NCBI RefSeq assembly: GCF_035083965.1
Contig: NC_089724.1
Coordinates: 9,542,910-9,606,909 of the forward strand
Direction: 5' to 3'
DNA length: 64,000 bases
From: Branchiostoma lanceolatum
Taxonomy: Eukaryota > Chordata > Leptocardii > Amphioxiformes > Branchiostomatidae
Position numbers and translations under genes: made by a program. Below are positions 46,001-57,700 of the stretch, one piece after another; within the stretch, counting starts at the first letter, position 1, and each line of letters begins with the position of its first letter. Below the pieces are notes generated by a model. The model was not told where the DNA came from. It was given only the letters and a program-made list of their open reading frames with translations, and ran no database searches.

Positions 46001-48687
46001 TCCGTCAGCGTACTTCTCGGCCACCCTGAACTCCTTCATCCACGTGGCGATGTACATGTACTACCTGCTGGCCGCTGTTGGGCCAAGACTGCACCCCTAC
46101 CTGTGGTGGAAACGTTACCTCACCACCCTGCAACTGGTAAGACTCAGCACGCGGAAAGTGTGGTACTCAGGGTTCTCACCAGGGTAGCTTTGGAGAACGG
46201 TTGCAGTCAGATATGCAAAGACTAGGTGTAACAGACCGTTCGGTGTAATATAACCAGCAGCTTCCGCGACGCATGCCTGCAAAGCTGGTGTGTTACACCT
46301 AATGGCAGTTACACCGGCTATATAGATACGGATACCACAGTTGCAATGTACATTAATATTGTATCACACCCCGCTTCTCGTCCAGATCCAGTTTCTGGCC
46401 ATCATCGTTCACACCTCCGTGGCGATCTACGTGTCTTGTGGCTTCCCCAACGAGTACAGCGCGGCGCTGATCCTGTACGGAATCTCCCACATTCTCCTCT
46501 TTGGCAACTTCTACAACGAGACATACGTGGTGAGTGCTTCGCTTGCACCTTTTGTTTTGCTTGTGCTTCTGAGCTTTGGAGTTTTTACTGTAGTGATTTG
46601 CTGTCCTTCAAGTAAAGTGACTCTACATCTTACAAAACATGCCAGACAAACAGCAGTTTTAAAGGATATGTGACCAGTAGTAAGTTGATGAGAAAATTCA
46701 AATGCAGAAAGGATCCTAAAAGCAGTTAATGTGCTATGATTTAAGTGCCATGCTCCATATCAGTAGTTTTAATCAGCTTAGTGAAGCACATGGCATTATA
46801 CAAATGTAATTCTTGTAAACCTATCAGACATTCAGTGGAGAATACATGTACATGTAGTACTAATTTGTCGTTTGCCTAGAAGAAAGCCCTTAACTGTAAT
46901 TATCCTGAATGTTTTGTCATGTTAGATTGCCTGTTTAAGACACTCTCAGCGCGCTTCGTGACTCGTAAAATGTTTGCACTTCGAGTTGTTCGAATTCAGC
47001 TTTTGACATGAATGGAAAATTCCCTCCTTTGGTAGCTATAGACAGGAGTTTCCTTGTTGTTTTGTCTGGTTCATATCATTCTGTAAATCATGTGTTGTTT
47101 TTCTGTTCTTTTGTTTTTTGTTTTCTCCTATGCTCACAGAAAAGGAAACAGAAAAAGAACTGAATGCAACCATGGCCACAGCTACCAAAGTACATCTATT
47201 CAACTGGTAGTTGGTTGATTTTTAGCACAACTTTTTGCAAGCGCTGGTGCATGTTGGGTTGGCTTTAGATTTTGCACTGCATGAATTCTTCCTGCACAGG
47301 AAGAGGACAGTTGCCATTACATTTAGTACACAATTCTAACCAAGGTGCAAGAACTTCACTTAACTCCAAAATAACATTTGTGGATGATACATTTGTATTG
47401 CCAATATGCTTTGGGAACTGTCGATAATAAACATTTGCTGACTGAAAACACCTTGTCACTATCTGCCAAGAGTCTACAACAATCTCCCAACCTTTGGTAG
47501 TTTTCCAGTGCAGGGACCTGTTCATTACTGCCATTGTTTGCTCCTCTCAACACAGGCACAGATGCAATGGGTATAATGCGCGTATCCGTGCATAATTTTA
47601 AAGGCTTTGTGCACTTGTCCATGTGAACCTCAAAGGAATATTTGACATTCATTCCAAAGACAGGAATTATTAGTCCACCATCACCCATAGAATAAGTGTG
47701 CATGTTGCATGCACTGTTCAAATCGACCCTATTATTGGGCCACACATACAACTTGAGTAATTATTTTTGGCGCACACATACAACTCTTTCCCCAAGTGTG
47801 ACAAATTGTGATATTCCACAAGCTAGGTTTACATTGGCAAGTGCATTGCAACAGAGCAATGCAGTAGCTGCTTAAAAACAATGTAGCAGGCAATAAATGA
47901 CAAGGAATGGTGACAAGAAATATTAATATTACTATTGAACTTTCCTCTTATGCAGCTTCTCTTGGTGACTCTCCATTCTAAGAAATAATATGTAAGAAGT
48001 CATGAAATCGAGACATTCTCTTGGCTATTTTCATAACCCATACTTTCAATGACGGAAAATTAGTCAGGAAAATTAGACAGGAAATACTGATGCAGTTACA
48101 TTTTGTACCTTGTCATTGAAGAGTAAAGCAAAAGAAGAAGACGTTAAAAGAAATATTCTGCAACAAATGTATGACAAAATGTATTTGAAAAGGGTATGTG
48201 TATTAGAAACCATTTAAAACAATGTTAACCCTTGTCCTGCAGGACCCATATATGTTAATGGATGGCACATTACAGAGTCTCTATGTGGGTCCCATATATG
48301 TACCGGTTAGGGGTATTTGTTAACTGAACAAATCACACCGCAGGGAAATGCACCAAATGCAGAAGTGACCACGCCACAGCAGCACAGGAAAAGTCAAGGG
48401 CCAATGACCTGATTAACAAATTATTTCAATAAGATAAATTGCGTAAAAAAACTCAGGGTGAAGGCGACATGTGCACACAGTAGAGCTATGTAGTAGTAGT
48501 ATCCAGTATTTGATTATGGTAGAAGAGAATCCATCCATAACCTTTCGGACATCTTGTCCCGCTGTTTCTCCAGGATGAGAAGAAGAAACGAGGACGACGA
48601 TCAGAGGTACCGGCGGCGGCCAGGCCTGAACAGACGCGCTACAACCTGCGACGACGGTCCACCCAACCAGGCACGTACGCACAATAA
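43090..48687 (+). CDS. Second fatty-acid elongase, ELOVL1/4/7-type, two possible last exons
   Basis: Exons: 43090-43147, 43808-43995, 44502-44585, 44820-44876, 45383-45497, 46009-46136 and 46386-46529, then 47140-47163 (265 codons in total) or alternatively 48574-48687 (295 codons). All junctions are in frame. The start [14 protein letters not shown] lies 9 nt into an exon. The catalytic HVYHH is present ([15 protein letters not shown]), with [16 protein letters not shown], so it should be an active ER elongase. Compared with the minus-strand paralogue, the segment around LLDT|VVFIL is split by an extra intron (44877-45382). It is oriented away from the ELOVL4-like gene. Text around [15 protein letters not shown] looks closer to ELOVL1/7 and insect elongases than to ELOVL4, so I give no symbol. 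Confidence 0.92.
43390..43590. mobile_element. Partial copy of the TACAGTCAAACCTGG MITE
   Basis: Shares the left end tacagtcaaacctggt.gagcaaccacctg and internal caaccacctg words with the element at 26001-26326. The right end is not recognisable. Intronic. Confidence 0.65.
44084..44259. mobile_element. Foldback MITE, 176 bp
   Basis: Terminal inverted repeats atgcagaaatgtt/aacatttctgcat and an internal hairpin ggtggttttgagtttgcggt/accgcgaactcaaaaccacc. Intronic in the second ELOVL gene. Confidence 0.8.
45640..45930. repeat. Dispersed repeat, copy 2 of 3
   Basis: Contains ggtgtgtctgtttg (twice, a local tandem), ataatatttggtctgtgtaaagg, gattttgggcctcc and cactgcagcaaaacgtcc in the same order as the copies at 690 and 62220. 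Confidence 0.6.
47140..47163 (+). CDS. Short terminal exon with KxKxx ER signal
   Basis: The acceptor gctcacag is followed by AAA AGG AAA CAG AAA AAG AAC TGA, giving the C-terminus KRKQKKN. Lys at -3 and -5 fits KxKxx ER retrieval, the normal ending of ELOVL enzymes. AATAAA follows at 47426-47431. Confidence 0.75.
   Translation, partial: KRKQKKN
48574..48687 (+). CDS. Alternative terminal exon without ER signal
   Basis: A strong acceptor (tcccgctgtttctccag) is followed by 37 in-frame codons, [12 protein letters not shown] then [16 protein letters not shown], and a stop. Phase 0 matches the donor at 46529 exactly. GC content is higher than the surroundings, as expected of coding sequence. 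Use of this exon would replace KxKxx with an Arg-rich tail. Confidence 0.5.
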   Translation, partial: DEKKKRGRRSEVPAAARPEQTRYNLRRRSTQPGTYAQ

Positions 48688-51176
48688 CGCGGACCACTCT
48701 ACCAACAACTTCAAATGATGTAGGCAGCTATCAGTGCAAAATATCAAACCAACGTGATTTCGTATAATTGATTGATGTGTCTTTGATACTTACCATAAAG
48801 TCTCCTCTTTTCTTTCCCAATTACATACTACATTGTCTATTCAACTTCATACAAAATTCCGCTGTTGTCTCAAAGCATTCCAGCTTTGCAGAAAGTAGAT
48901 TATATTTATGATGAATATGTGGAAGAATGAGAAGCTATGTGTGATTTTCTGTTTAGATGCCTGATACTCAGTGATAGGTGCAGCACCACCCACATCAGAA
49001 TTGTACATTAGCAGAACTGTGTTTTAACAAGTTTTTTAGCATTAGTCAATATTTTTTAGTCTGAACACTGTCCATACAGAGATCTAAGCACCACTGATTT
49101 CGCATGTCTAAAAACCATGATTGTGTCTTTAGTATTTTACGTCTGTTTTTCTTTCCATATTTAATCTTTAGACTTTGTAGATGTCCTACTTGTCTTTGTG
49201 TTTGAATAGAATATTCTATACCTTCATGGCCATGTTTTGGTCAGATCGCAAAAATTGTAGATGGCATAGATGGAAATGTGTATATACTAAAGGTGTACCA
49301 AGGGCTAGTGTCTTATTCCAAGTAGTTTTTAAATTTGGGTTCATGATTTGCGTGATTTATTTCCATTGTGACATATAGTGTGTTTCTATCACTTTACAAT
49401 TGATAAATGTATTTTGCTTGTTGGTGCCGTATACAATCTGTGCATCGGGTTTCCTACATTATGTTGTACCCTTTATGAAATGTAAGTTAGCAGTCTTATA
49501 TTGTTATTATACTGTTAATGGTGATTTGTTTGCAGTGCTGGTTTTCTTGGTACATGTACTTAAGATATGGCTAATCAGACAAAGCAGTCATTCATAGAGA
49601 TCAATGACAAAGATGTTGTCAAACTCAGGTACTTCCAGTAATGTGTACCCAGTTCCTAGTATTAAGTAGAAATTCCATTACATGTACATTAGGCCAGGAA
49701 TTACAGCGACCATTCAACAGGGTGACATGTTAAAGTCTCTGCTGCCTAGAAATGTTGAAAAATTGCAAATGTGGTGCCCAATACATGTGCCATGTTGGTT
49801 CCCACACAGACCTCATATGTAGCCTGATGTGCCATTCCCATCTACAATTTTGTTGTCAAAGGACACAAATTGATGCAAATACATGTATTACTGTCAAGCA
49901 TGTTTTTGAACAATATGTCATACAGAATTGGTGGCCAAGTTTCAGCTTTTTCTCATAATTTTCCAACATGTCTTTGAAAATGAAATTTCTGGTTGATTGC
50001 TGTTTGTCAAACGTAATGTAAGCTCTGCAGGTTTTAGACTGGCTTGTAAACTAACAGCTTATAAGAGCTAGTACGAGTGTTGTGTGTTTGCTAGTAGAGG
50101 TCAAAGCAGCATAGATCTTTCAATGTGGTGGTTGTCAAGGGAACAAAATTGTGAATTTTTGTTTTCTATTTTTGAAGAGTTTGTAAATACGTACAGTACA
50201 TGTATTCAATTAATTGATTTCAAAAGGACTTTGTGTTTCTTTTAATGTGTTGTTTCATGGTGAAAAAAATCCTGACCCATACACAGGGAAACATCATTTG
50301 AATGATGTTCTAGACAAACTGAACTGAGGGCAAGAATCAACATACTTGTAATCTTCATGCCATTCCTTCTGCCGAACATGAAACATGCAGTTCTACTTCC
50401 CTTCTGTCACTCCCCAAATGATAAGTATATTTGATCCTCTAGTCTATTCGAATATGCTATCTCTGCATGTTCCATGTACAATCATTCTTCTGTATACAGT
50501 GTATTGATATTTTATATCCATATGAAAACATAGGTATTCTTCCATCAGATTCTATAGATTTTCTGACTAGTTTGTGGAACATAATGCTTAGAAGAAATCC
50601 AGAGGTAGGTTGGTGTATTTACAAGTAGCAATCTCGATTAAAACCTTTTACATTTTTTACACTTTCCTATGAATACCAACAATCTCTCCACCTTGTTAAA
50701 GTCCTCAAAAATACATGATTATAATCATACTCAGGCTTGTAAGTTGTAGACTTAAGTTTCTGCGAGGCTAGTGATCTTGAACTTATTGTGACAAAGTACT
50801 GTAGTGCAAGACCCTTGATAACATTTAGAGTGTACATGTACAGTATTCAGTCCAGGGTTCTATAGCTAGTGCATTTTAGTGTAATGGGCAACCACGCTAT
50901 TACACTTATTCTTATTGTGTAATGGTACTTTGCAACAATGTACTTGTCTAATAATGTGAAAAATATTGATATGATCCTCCAAACTGAAAAAAAAGAACTA
51001 CTTTCATGTGGTCTAAAAAGAATTAAGTACCCTAATATAATTCCAACTTTTTACCTGACATGTTAAAAAAATCTCACTGTGGAAGGACCCCCTTTCACTC
51101 CATCCCCCAGATTGGTATCTTTGCTACCTCCTGATTACCATTATACTACAATATAATCCTGGCTAGAACCCTGAAG
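48688..51176. other. Convergent intergenic region
   Basis: AT-rich, with no recognisable exon, RNA gene or complete transposon. It should hold the 3' UTRs of the second ELOVL gene (+) and of the Gla-EGF gene (-). Confidence 0.5.
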
Positions 51177-51737
51177 TCACAACATGGTGGTCATCCTATC
51201 AGTTGGCTCCTTGAATGGAAGAATGACTTTACTTGGGTTGCAGAAGTTCTTGTTGGGCTCTAGCTGTGGGGTGGGTGCAGACTGGTACTTCTGTTTGCTA
51301 GGTGCTGGACATGGACAAGGAATATTACACTTTCTTTATCAGTACAAATGTATGTAGCATGGAATTACCTTGCGAGAAATATGATAATCAGTCATTAGAA
51401 CATTGTACTCAGGAAATATTGTTGTGTATCACACAAAAGTTGTGTATTTACGTTTTCACATTGAAGCAAAAACCCAGTTTTCTGTACTGCATGTAACATA
51501 CACAAAAACGTGCACTAACACACGCATACACACAAACACATACATAGAGTCATAGACACACACACATGCATATGTACAAGAACAGACAGTGTATACAAGA
51601 GCAGTAGTCACCTGTAGTAGGAACCACCTTCCGTTTGATGACCCGTTTGGCCACCAGCAGACATACTACTAACAGAACCAGCACACCGAACACGGATAAC
51701 CCACCGACCATCAGTAACCACATAACGTCATCGTCGC
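51177..51737 (-). CDS. Transmembrane helix and cytoplasmic tail (51737-51612, 51304-51177)
   Basis: Acidic GDDDVM precedes about 24 hydrophobic residues ([24 protein letters not shown]), then the stop-transfer KRVIKRK. This gives N-out, C-in topology. The last exon, found by phase match (aca G + CA CCT), adds [19 protein letters not shown] to MTTML and TGA at 51179-51177. It holds no recognised signalling motif beyond Pro- and Tyr-containing stretches. Confidence 0.85.
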
Positions 51738-54700
51738 CTACAAGACAATAAAACAATTAAGCCCCATTAACATTAATCCGTCGGGTTACATAGATCTGCC
51801 ACTTTAAAAAACAGTGGGTTTGAGAGATCTCTAGTGCAGCAACCCCATATATACACAGTTTAGATATACAGGGGTGCATCATAATGGGGGACGTTGGGTT
51901 GGAGATCTGTTTGGACGTATCTCTTCAAGGTGGCAGAATTATGTACCATGGTGAAATTATATTATGTTAGTAGATGTTATATAGCAGAAAGAAATCACCA
52001 CACTGTGGGTGAAGTTTTAGCTTATCCTTACCCTTCCACCGTCATTGCCTTTTGTTTAAACTACTTGAACAACAAATCTACAGGTTTGTCTTTTGTGTTT
52101 ATAAGTAAAAACCATGCTTCTAAATAAGCGTGTTCAACGACTTTCCAAATCAGGCACCCAAGCATGTAGAAAGATAAGATGTCACGTACCTGGTAGCTTG
52201 TCCACAATAACCTGCAAAGGAACAGCATAACTTGAAATGTGTTGATGAAGGTTAGACATCCAAGTAGTAAAATACGCCAAAAATAGTTACTCAAGCAACT
52301 GGATAATATGTCGAAACAGTCACATAACTTGAAATGTGTCTTTTCTCTGCTTTTTGAGTAGTGACAGAAAATGTATCTTTCAATGTGCATGCAAGGAGGT
52401 TAAAGATATTTGTTAACCTCCCTGGTGCATATAAGTAGTATTTTGCAATGTCACATATTTAAATTTTTCATAACAAACAAGTTCTATTTTTGTAAGACAG
52501 GTATAACATTGGTTTCAGGTCTGCTCTCAGGTTAAATTCTAATTCAGCAGTGAGGGTCAGTTTTCTATAAAGAGTTCAAAGTGACTACAGATTTCCTACC
52601 TGTCGTTCATCTGTAGTCCGCAGCATAGCGTTGTTAGTCACAGTCAGGGTGACGTAGTACACTTCATCGGCGAGAAAGTTGACTGACAGGTTCATCTCCC
52701 TGACGTCGATGTCTATTGTGTACTCCCAAAAGAAACAGTCGCTGTCCTTGGGGATGCAGTAACACTGCGATGGTTCACACTCCTAGTGGGGGTTTCATAA
52801 AAGAAATACAAAGTATCAATATTCAAATATGAAGTATCGATATTCAAGCAGATGCTGAGAGGGAAGATTTGTGGTGTTTTGACAGCTTCTCATCCCTATG
52901 CGAGCGTGAGCAGATGATTGAACGTCATCCTTCAGAAAGTTTGGGCAGTCAGGAAAAGTTACGATCTCCCTTTCCTATCCTGAGTGTCATCCTAGTTAGT
53001 TGACTGGGGCCATTCTCACTCCTGGTGTAACGAGCGTATGGCATATTCCTTTCCATCCATTGCTTCGAAATTATTCAAACTTTCAAAGAACTTTTACTGG
53101 TATCTTCATAAGATAGTAAATGTATTTGAATGCCTAAACCAGACATGGTAAGGTCGCTAAGGCACATGATGATCCCAGACATACTTGTTGGGAGAGACTT
53201 TATCACTCTATGATGTCATAACGTTATAGAGTATATGAATTATATATAACGTTGACTTACTTCTGCGGTTTGAAACATCATCCGTCCTTCTCCGTGTATC
53301 AGGAGAGGTGTGATCGTGTCCTGCAGCCTCCAGTACACGTCGAGAAGTCCGCTGTGCAGGTCGTGTGCTTGAGCATGAACTCTGAAGCAAAAAAACAAAA
53401 AAACTTAGTATCTGAATCATTCTTACGTTTTACTTTGGTTTTGAGTTGTACAGTCTTTATAAAAAAACAACGATATGTTGAACCATGATATACATTGTGT
53501 ATCATGTGTGTTTGCTATTGAAAAACATTGATTTTTAGATAAAAGTAAAATAAAAGTAAAATAAAAGTACAAGGAGTGAGACAGAAGTCCAACCATGCGT
53601 TGAGACTTGTTGTCCTTGTTGAGACGAAGGATGAAACGACAATGCCAAGATACGGAAAGGATCGTCAAAGCTTGACGTGTTCGTTTATTGGAAGCATTTG
53701 GGATGCTAGGATACGTCATGAATTTTGTTCTAAAACATCATGAGTAACTGTCTCACTTGAGGAAGTCTATCTTGTCAGTCCAGTTCACTGAAAAGGTGAC
53801 GTTTCCCAAAGCAGGTGGGGACGAGTCGATGTGGATGGTGACGTCATCTTCGGCGACGTCACCCATGACGTCAATGGCGCGAACCCAGAAGCGAACTGTG
53901 TCGCCGTCTTCACGCAGGATCTCAAAATCTTGTCCCTCTACCTGTAAAATACATTGGATTAATGCATGTGATGTATGGCGGGTAAAGAACGAAAACATTA
54001 TTGTTTTTCAAGGGAACTCAAACTGACTGTGCCATTGTGAATGATTTGTTTTTATCACATACCTGGTAAACCGCCTCATGGCGTAACACACCAGGTTTGC
54101 ACTGGAGTACAAGCTGCATATCCTGACAGATTTATTTGATCCACGCACAGTGACACACCCTGAAGGATCCCTACTATTTTCTGTATGTGTAGTGGGTTCT
54201 TTTACGTACTCGAGGTGTGGCTCTTCTCAAACACGGGACTTCCATTTAACATCCTATCCGAGGGACGTCCCTAACCAAAGCTTAGGTACTCATTTTCACC
54301 TGAGTGAAGAGTGGGGAAATTCGTTTCAAGTACTTTTCCCAAGAGAACAACGCCAACGGAGCATGTCAGGAGATTCGAACCCAGGACCTCTGGGTTCTGA
54401 GCCAAACACCCTGCCATTACACTACCGCAACGTCAGATTCTTTCATCTTTCATGGAAAAGCAAATACCGGTGTACATGGCATCATAACGGAAGTTACCAT
54501 GACGTCGGTGACGTTGTCCCAGTCCCCGGACGGGTGAGTGAGACTCCCCCCTCCCTGGTGATCCACGTCCCAGGCCGTCTGAAACAGCAAGATCCCATTC
54601 ACGTGCGGGATCGCCTCACGTGACCTGGTGATCGGGGGTTGCCCTGGAAACAATCAGAACTGTAATCAATAATCCCATATACGTCAAACCTCCGTACAAG

Positions 54701-57700
54701 TGGCTTCCTCTGTAGTAACTGTAATATACGATCTATCCACCCTTTTAATGAGTAAAGACAAGGTCTGCATACAGACATGAAACAGGTATCTATTTTTCTA
54801 CTTACCTGATGTTTCCTCATACTCCGCTGAGATGTTATTCGGGTGTGCCACGATAGCGCCGAGGAAGTTGTTGTCACGATGTAACTCGTTGAAGAAGTGA
54901 CCAGACCATGTCAACTGGAACTGATGCATGGTAAGGAGCAACGAAGTGAGAAAATAATAAATTTCAACGTCAAGGATATGTTTCCTTGTAACATTATGTT
55001 TGCACACAAAAATAGAGTAGTTAGTAGTAAAGTCATTATGTTTTTGCTTGTTGCTCTTGTCGGCATGCATGCCACTTTCATTGAGATCGCGAGGGAAGAG
55101 GTAACGGTCAGACAAAATCGATAATTATTCACATGTACATCATGTCATTATGAATACATATTTTAACATCGATCTAAAACATATGTTTCTTTTCAATAAA
55201 TTGCATCTTATTAAGAAAGTGCACGGTGAATAAAAGGTTAATCACAAAAGAAGGTAAATTATTTTTGAAAAACAAGTTATTAGGACAGACATGAACGGAA
55301 TAGTACTACGTATTCCAAATATATATTCACTTAAAAGTTCATCTGTGTTGGTAGAAGTCATTATAAATCAAAGTTAAACTGCATTTGCCAATTTTATTTC
55401 TGTTGGCAAATTCAGTTCAGCTTTGATTCTTTTTTTCTTTTTTTCTTTTTTTATTGCAACATTTAAATACATGACATGATGACGACAGACTCAAGCTTAC
55501 AGCTTATTTTCGTGTCGTCATCGACAGAATACAGTATAGAAGTACAAAACAAATATTACAAATACTGAAAATGAAAAAAAAACAGGTGCGGACATGCAAA
55601 GCATAAGAGTAACAAATAATCTCAAATAAACTACATGACAGAAACCTTGAAATGTAAGAAAATTGAAATCATTAAACAGATAAATAGGTGGACAGGTACT
55701 ACAAGACTGGTAGGTTGGGGGGTTGGCTACTCCAATCTTTTGGTTTCTTTAATGAACAGTTGGACATGCTGTAAGAGTTTGGCATTGTTTGAATTCGAAA
55801 GGAAGGGTGAGCCTTTAAGCAATAATTTGATTAGAACATTATCCGAGAGATCATTGAGGTTTGTGACTGAACCTACCAGATTTTCTAAATTGCTGAAGAA
55901 TAAGGAACGGTAATGAGTGTAGTTTGGGCAGTACAAGAAATAATGAGAAATACTTTCACAAGGATGGCCACAGGTACAAGCAGGACTGGTAGCTAGGTTG
56001 CGAGTGTACAAATTGAAGTTTAAACTGAAAGTACCGAGACGGAAACGAGTGAGAAGAGCGCAGGTGTAACGAGGACCAGTGTTGAAATATGGGACGGATA
56101 CAGGGCGCACAGATTTGATCATTGTTTGATCAGCTTTGATTCCAAATATATATTGTTGCAAACTGAACTTAACTGAATAACAGAACCTCTTTGTGTGTGT
56201 GGGGGGGGTGCACGTCAAATTATGTAGAAAATTGCGTCACCTTCGTGTCATTGTTGTTATCGTCATGTAAGTTCGTTTGCCACAGCCAACCTGTGTCGTT
56301 AGCTGCTGACGTCACGAGGAGAGGGAAGCTCCCGGATGTGTCTGTCTCCACCGTGCTGTTGTCGTCGAAGAGCAGAAACCTTCGCGCCGTGATGACGTTA
56401 CCAACACCCGGACCCGTGCTGTCTTCCACGGTGAGAGTCACAGAGTACACACCTATAACCATGGTGAAACAAACAATATGTCGAGAATGAAGGTGTTCTT
56501 TGAAACCCACTACAATACCATTGAAGATGTAGTCCATTTTTTCTTGGCCAGAATGACATAATGATAAGGGCGCGGTCACATTCGACGTAGACGTAACGTT
56601 AGGTCGTCGTACGATTTTGTTGCCGCGTAGAATTTTCAAGCAGGCTGTGACAGAACCAACCGCAGCCGGCAAGGATCTAAGGCAGCCTTTTCCGTAACGG
56701 CAGCTGAATTTTGCAGAACACATGCACGACTAAGAATGCCCTACAACGATCGCACGACGTACATGTATGTGACCAGTTGCTAACTTACAACTTGCTACAT
56801 TTTCTTGTCTCTTGCCCTTCTCATTGTTTCCAGAGTTCGGGTACCACAGAGTTGCCGTCGCCATCCGTCCGATTAATCTACTAAGACCGACATCATCAAG
56901 CTAACATTATAAATAAAACGGAGAGGATTTGGTTGTACATACCTGGCTCGGTGATAGTGACGTCCACCTGCTCGGTGTCGGCTCCAACACTTCCGTTTAG
57001 CGGATTCACTACGTCCTCGTCTACGTCTGTCACGTTCCCGCCATTTGTGACGTTCCGACCGTCCACAGACGAATTTACACCGGCCGTCGAATTGTCACCA
57101 CCGTTTGTGACCGTTCCATTAGACCCTGTTGTACCGTTGGCGTTTTCTCCTTGTACTGTGATGTTTGATGTACCGTTTCCGTTCACTACAGCAGCCTCTC
57201 TGATTCGTCTCTTGTTTACCTGCGGTGTACTAGCCGTGGCATTCTCCCCTTGGGTGCCGTTTAGCTTTGGTTCTGTGCCATTGCCTTCTGCAGCAGTACA
57301 GTTTCCCCACATGATGTTACCTTCAGTTGTCATATTCTGTCCTGTGATGTTATTGGCACTGTTTGTCCCGTTGTCGGTGCCGTTGAGACTGAGCGCACAC
57401 AGCTCGTCGGTCTGGTTCGGACGTAACGCGCTCTCCTGTTGTTGACACTCCTGCCCCGCCATCCCCAGACCGTCCCCACACGGCTGCAGCCGGGCTATCT
57501 CGTACGTGTACGCCCGAATACCGGAGTCGTCGTCCTGCCAGCCGGACCAGCGCAGGCGAATTGTACCCTGGAACAAAACAGGTACCTGTAAGTTCACTCT
57601 TTCTATGTGTGAGGGGGTGGTACCGGTAATATTGGATGACCATGATGTTCAGATTCATCGGTATTATTCATGTCCACTATCATTCGCTGAAGCTATTTAG

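Noticed and set aside
56933..57445. 170-codon plus-strand frame
   Set aside because: It is the antisense shadow of the sequon-rich exon.
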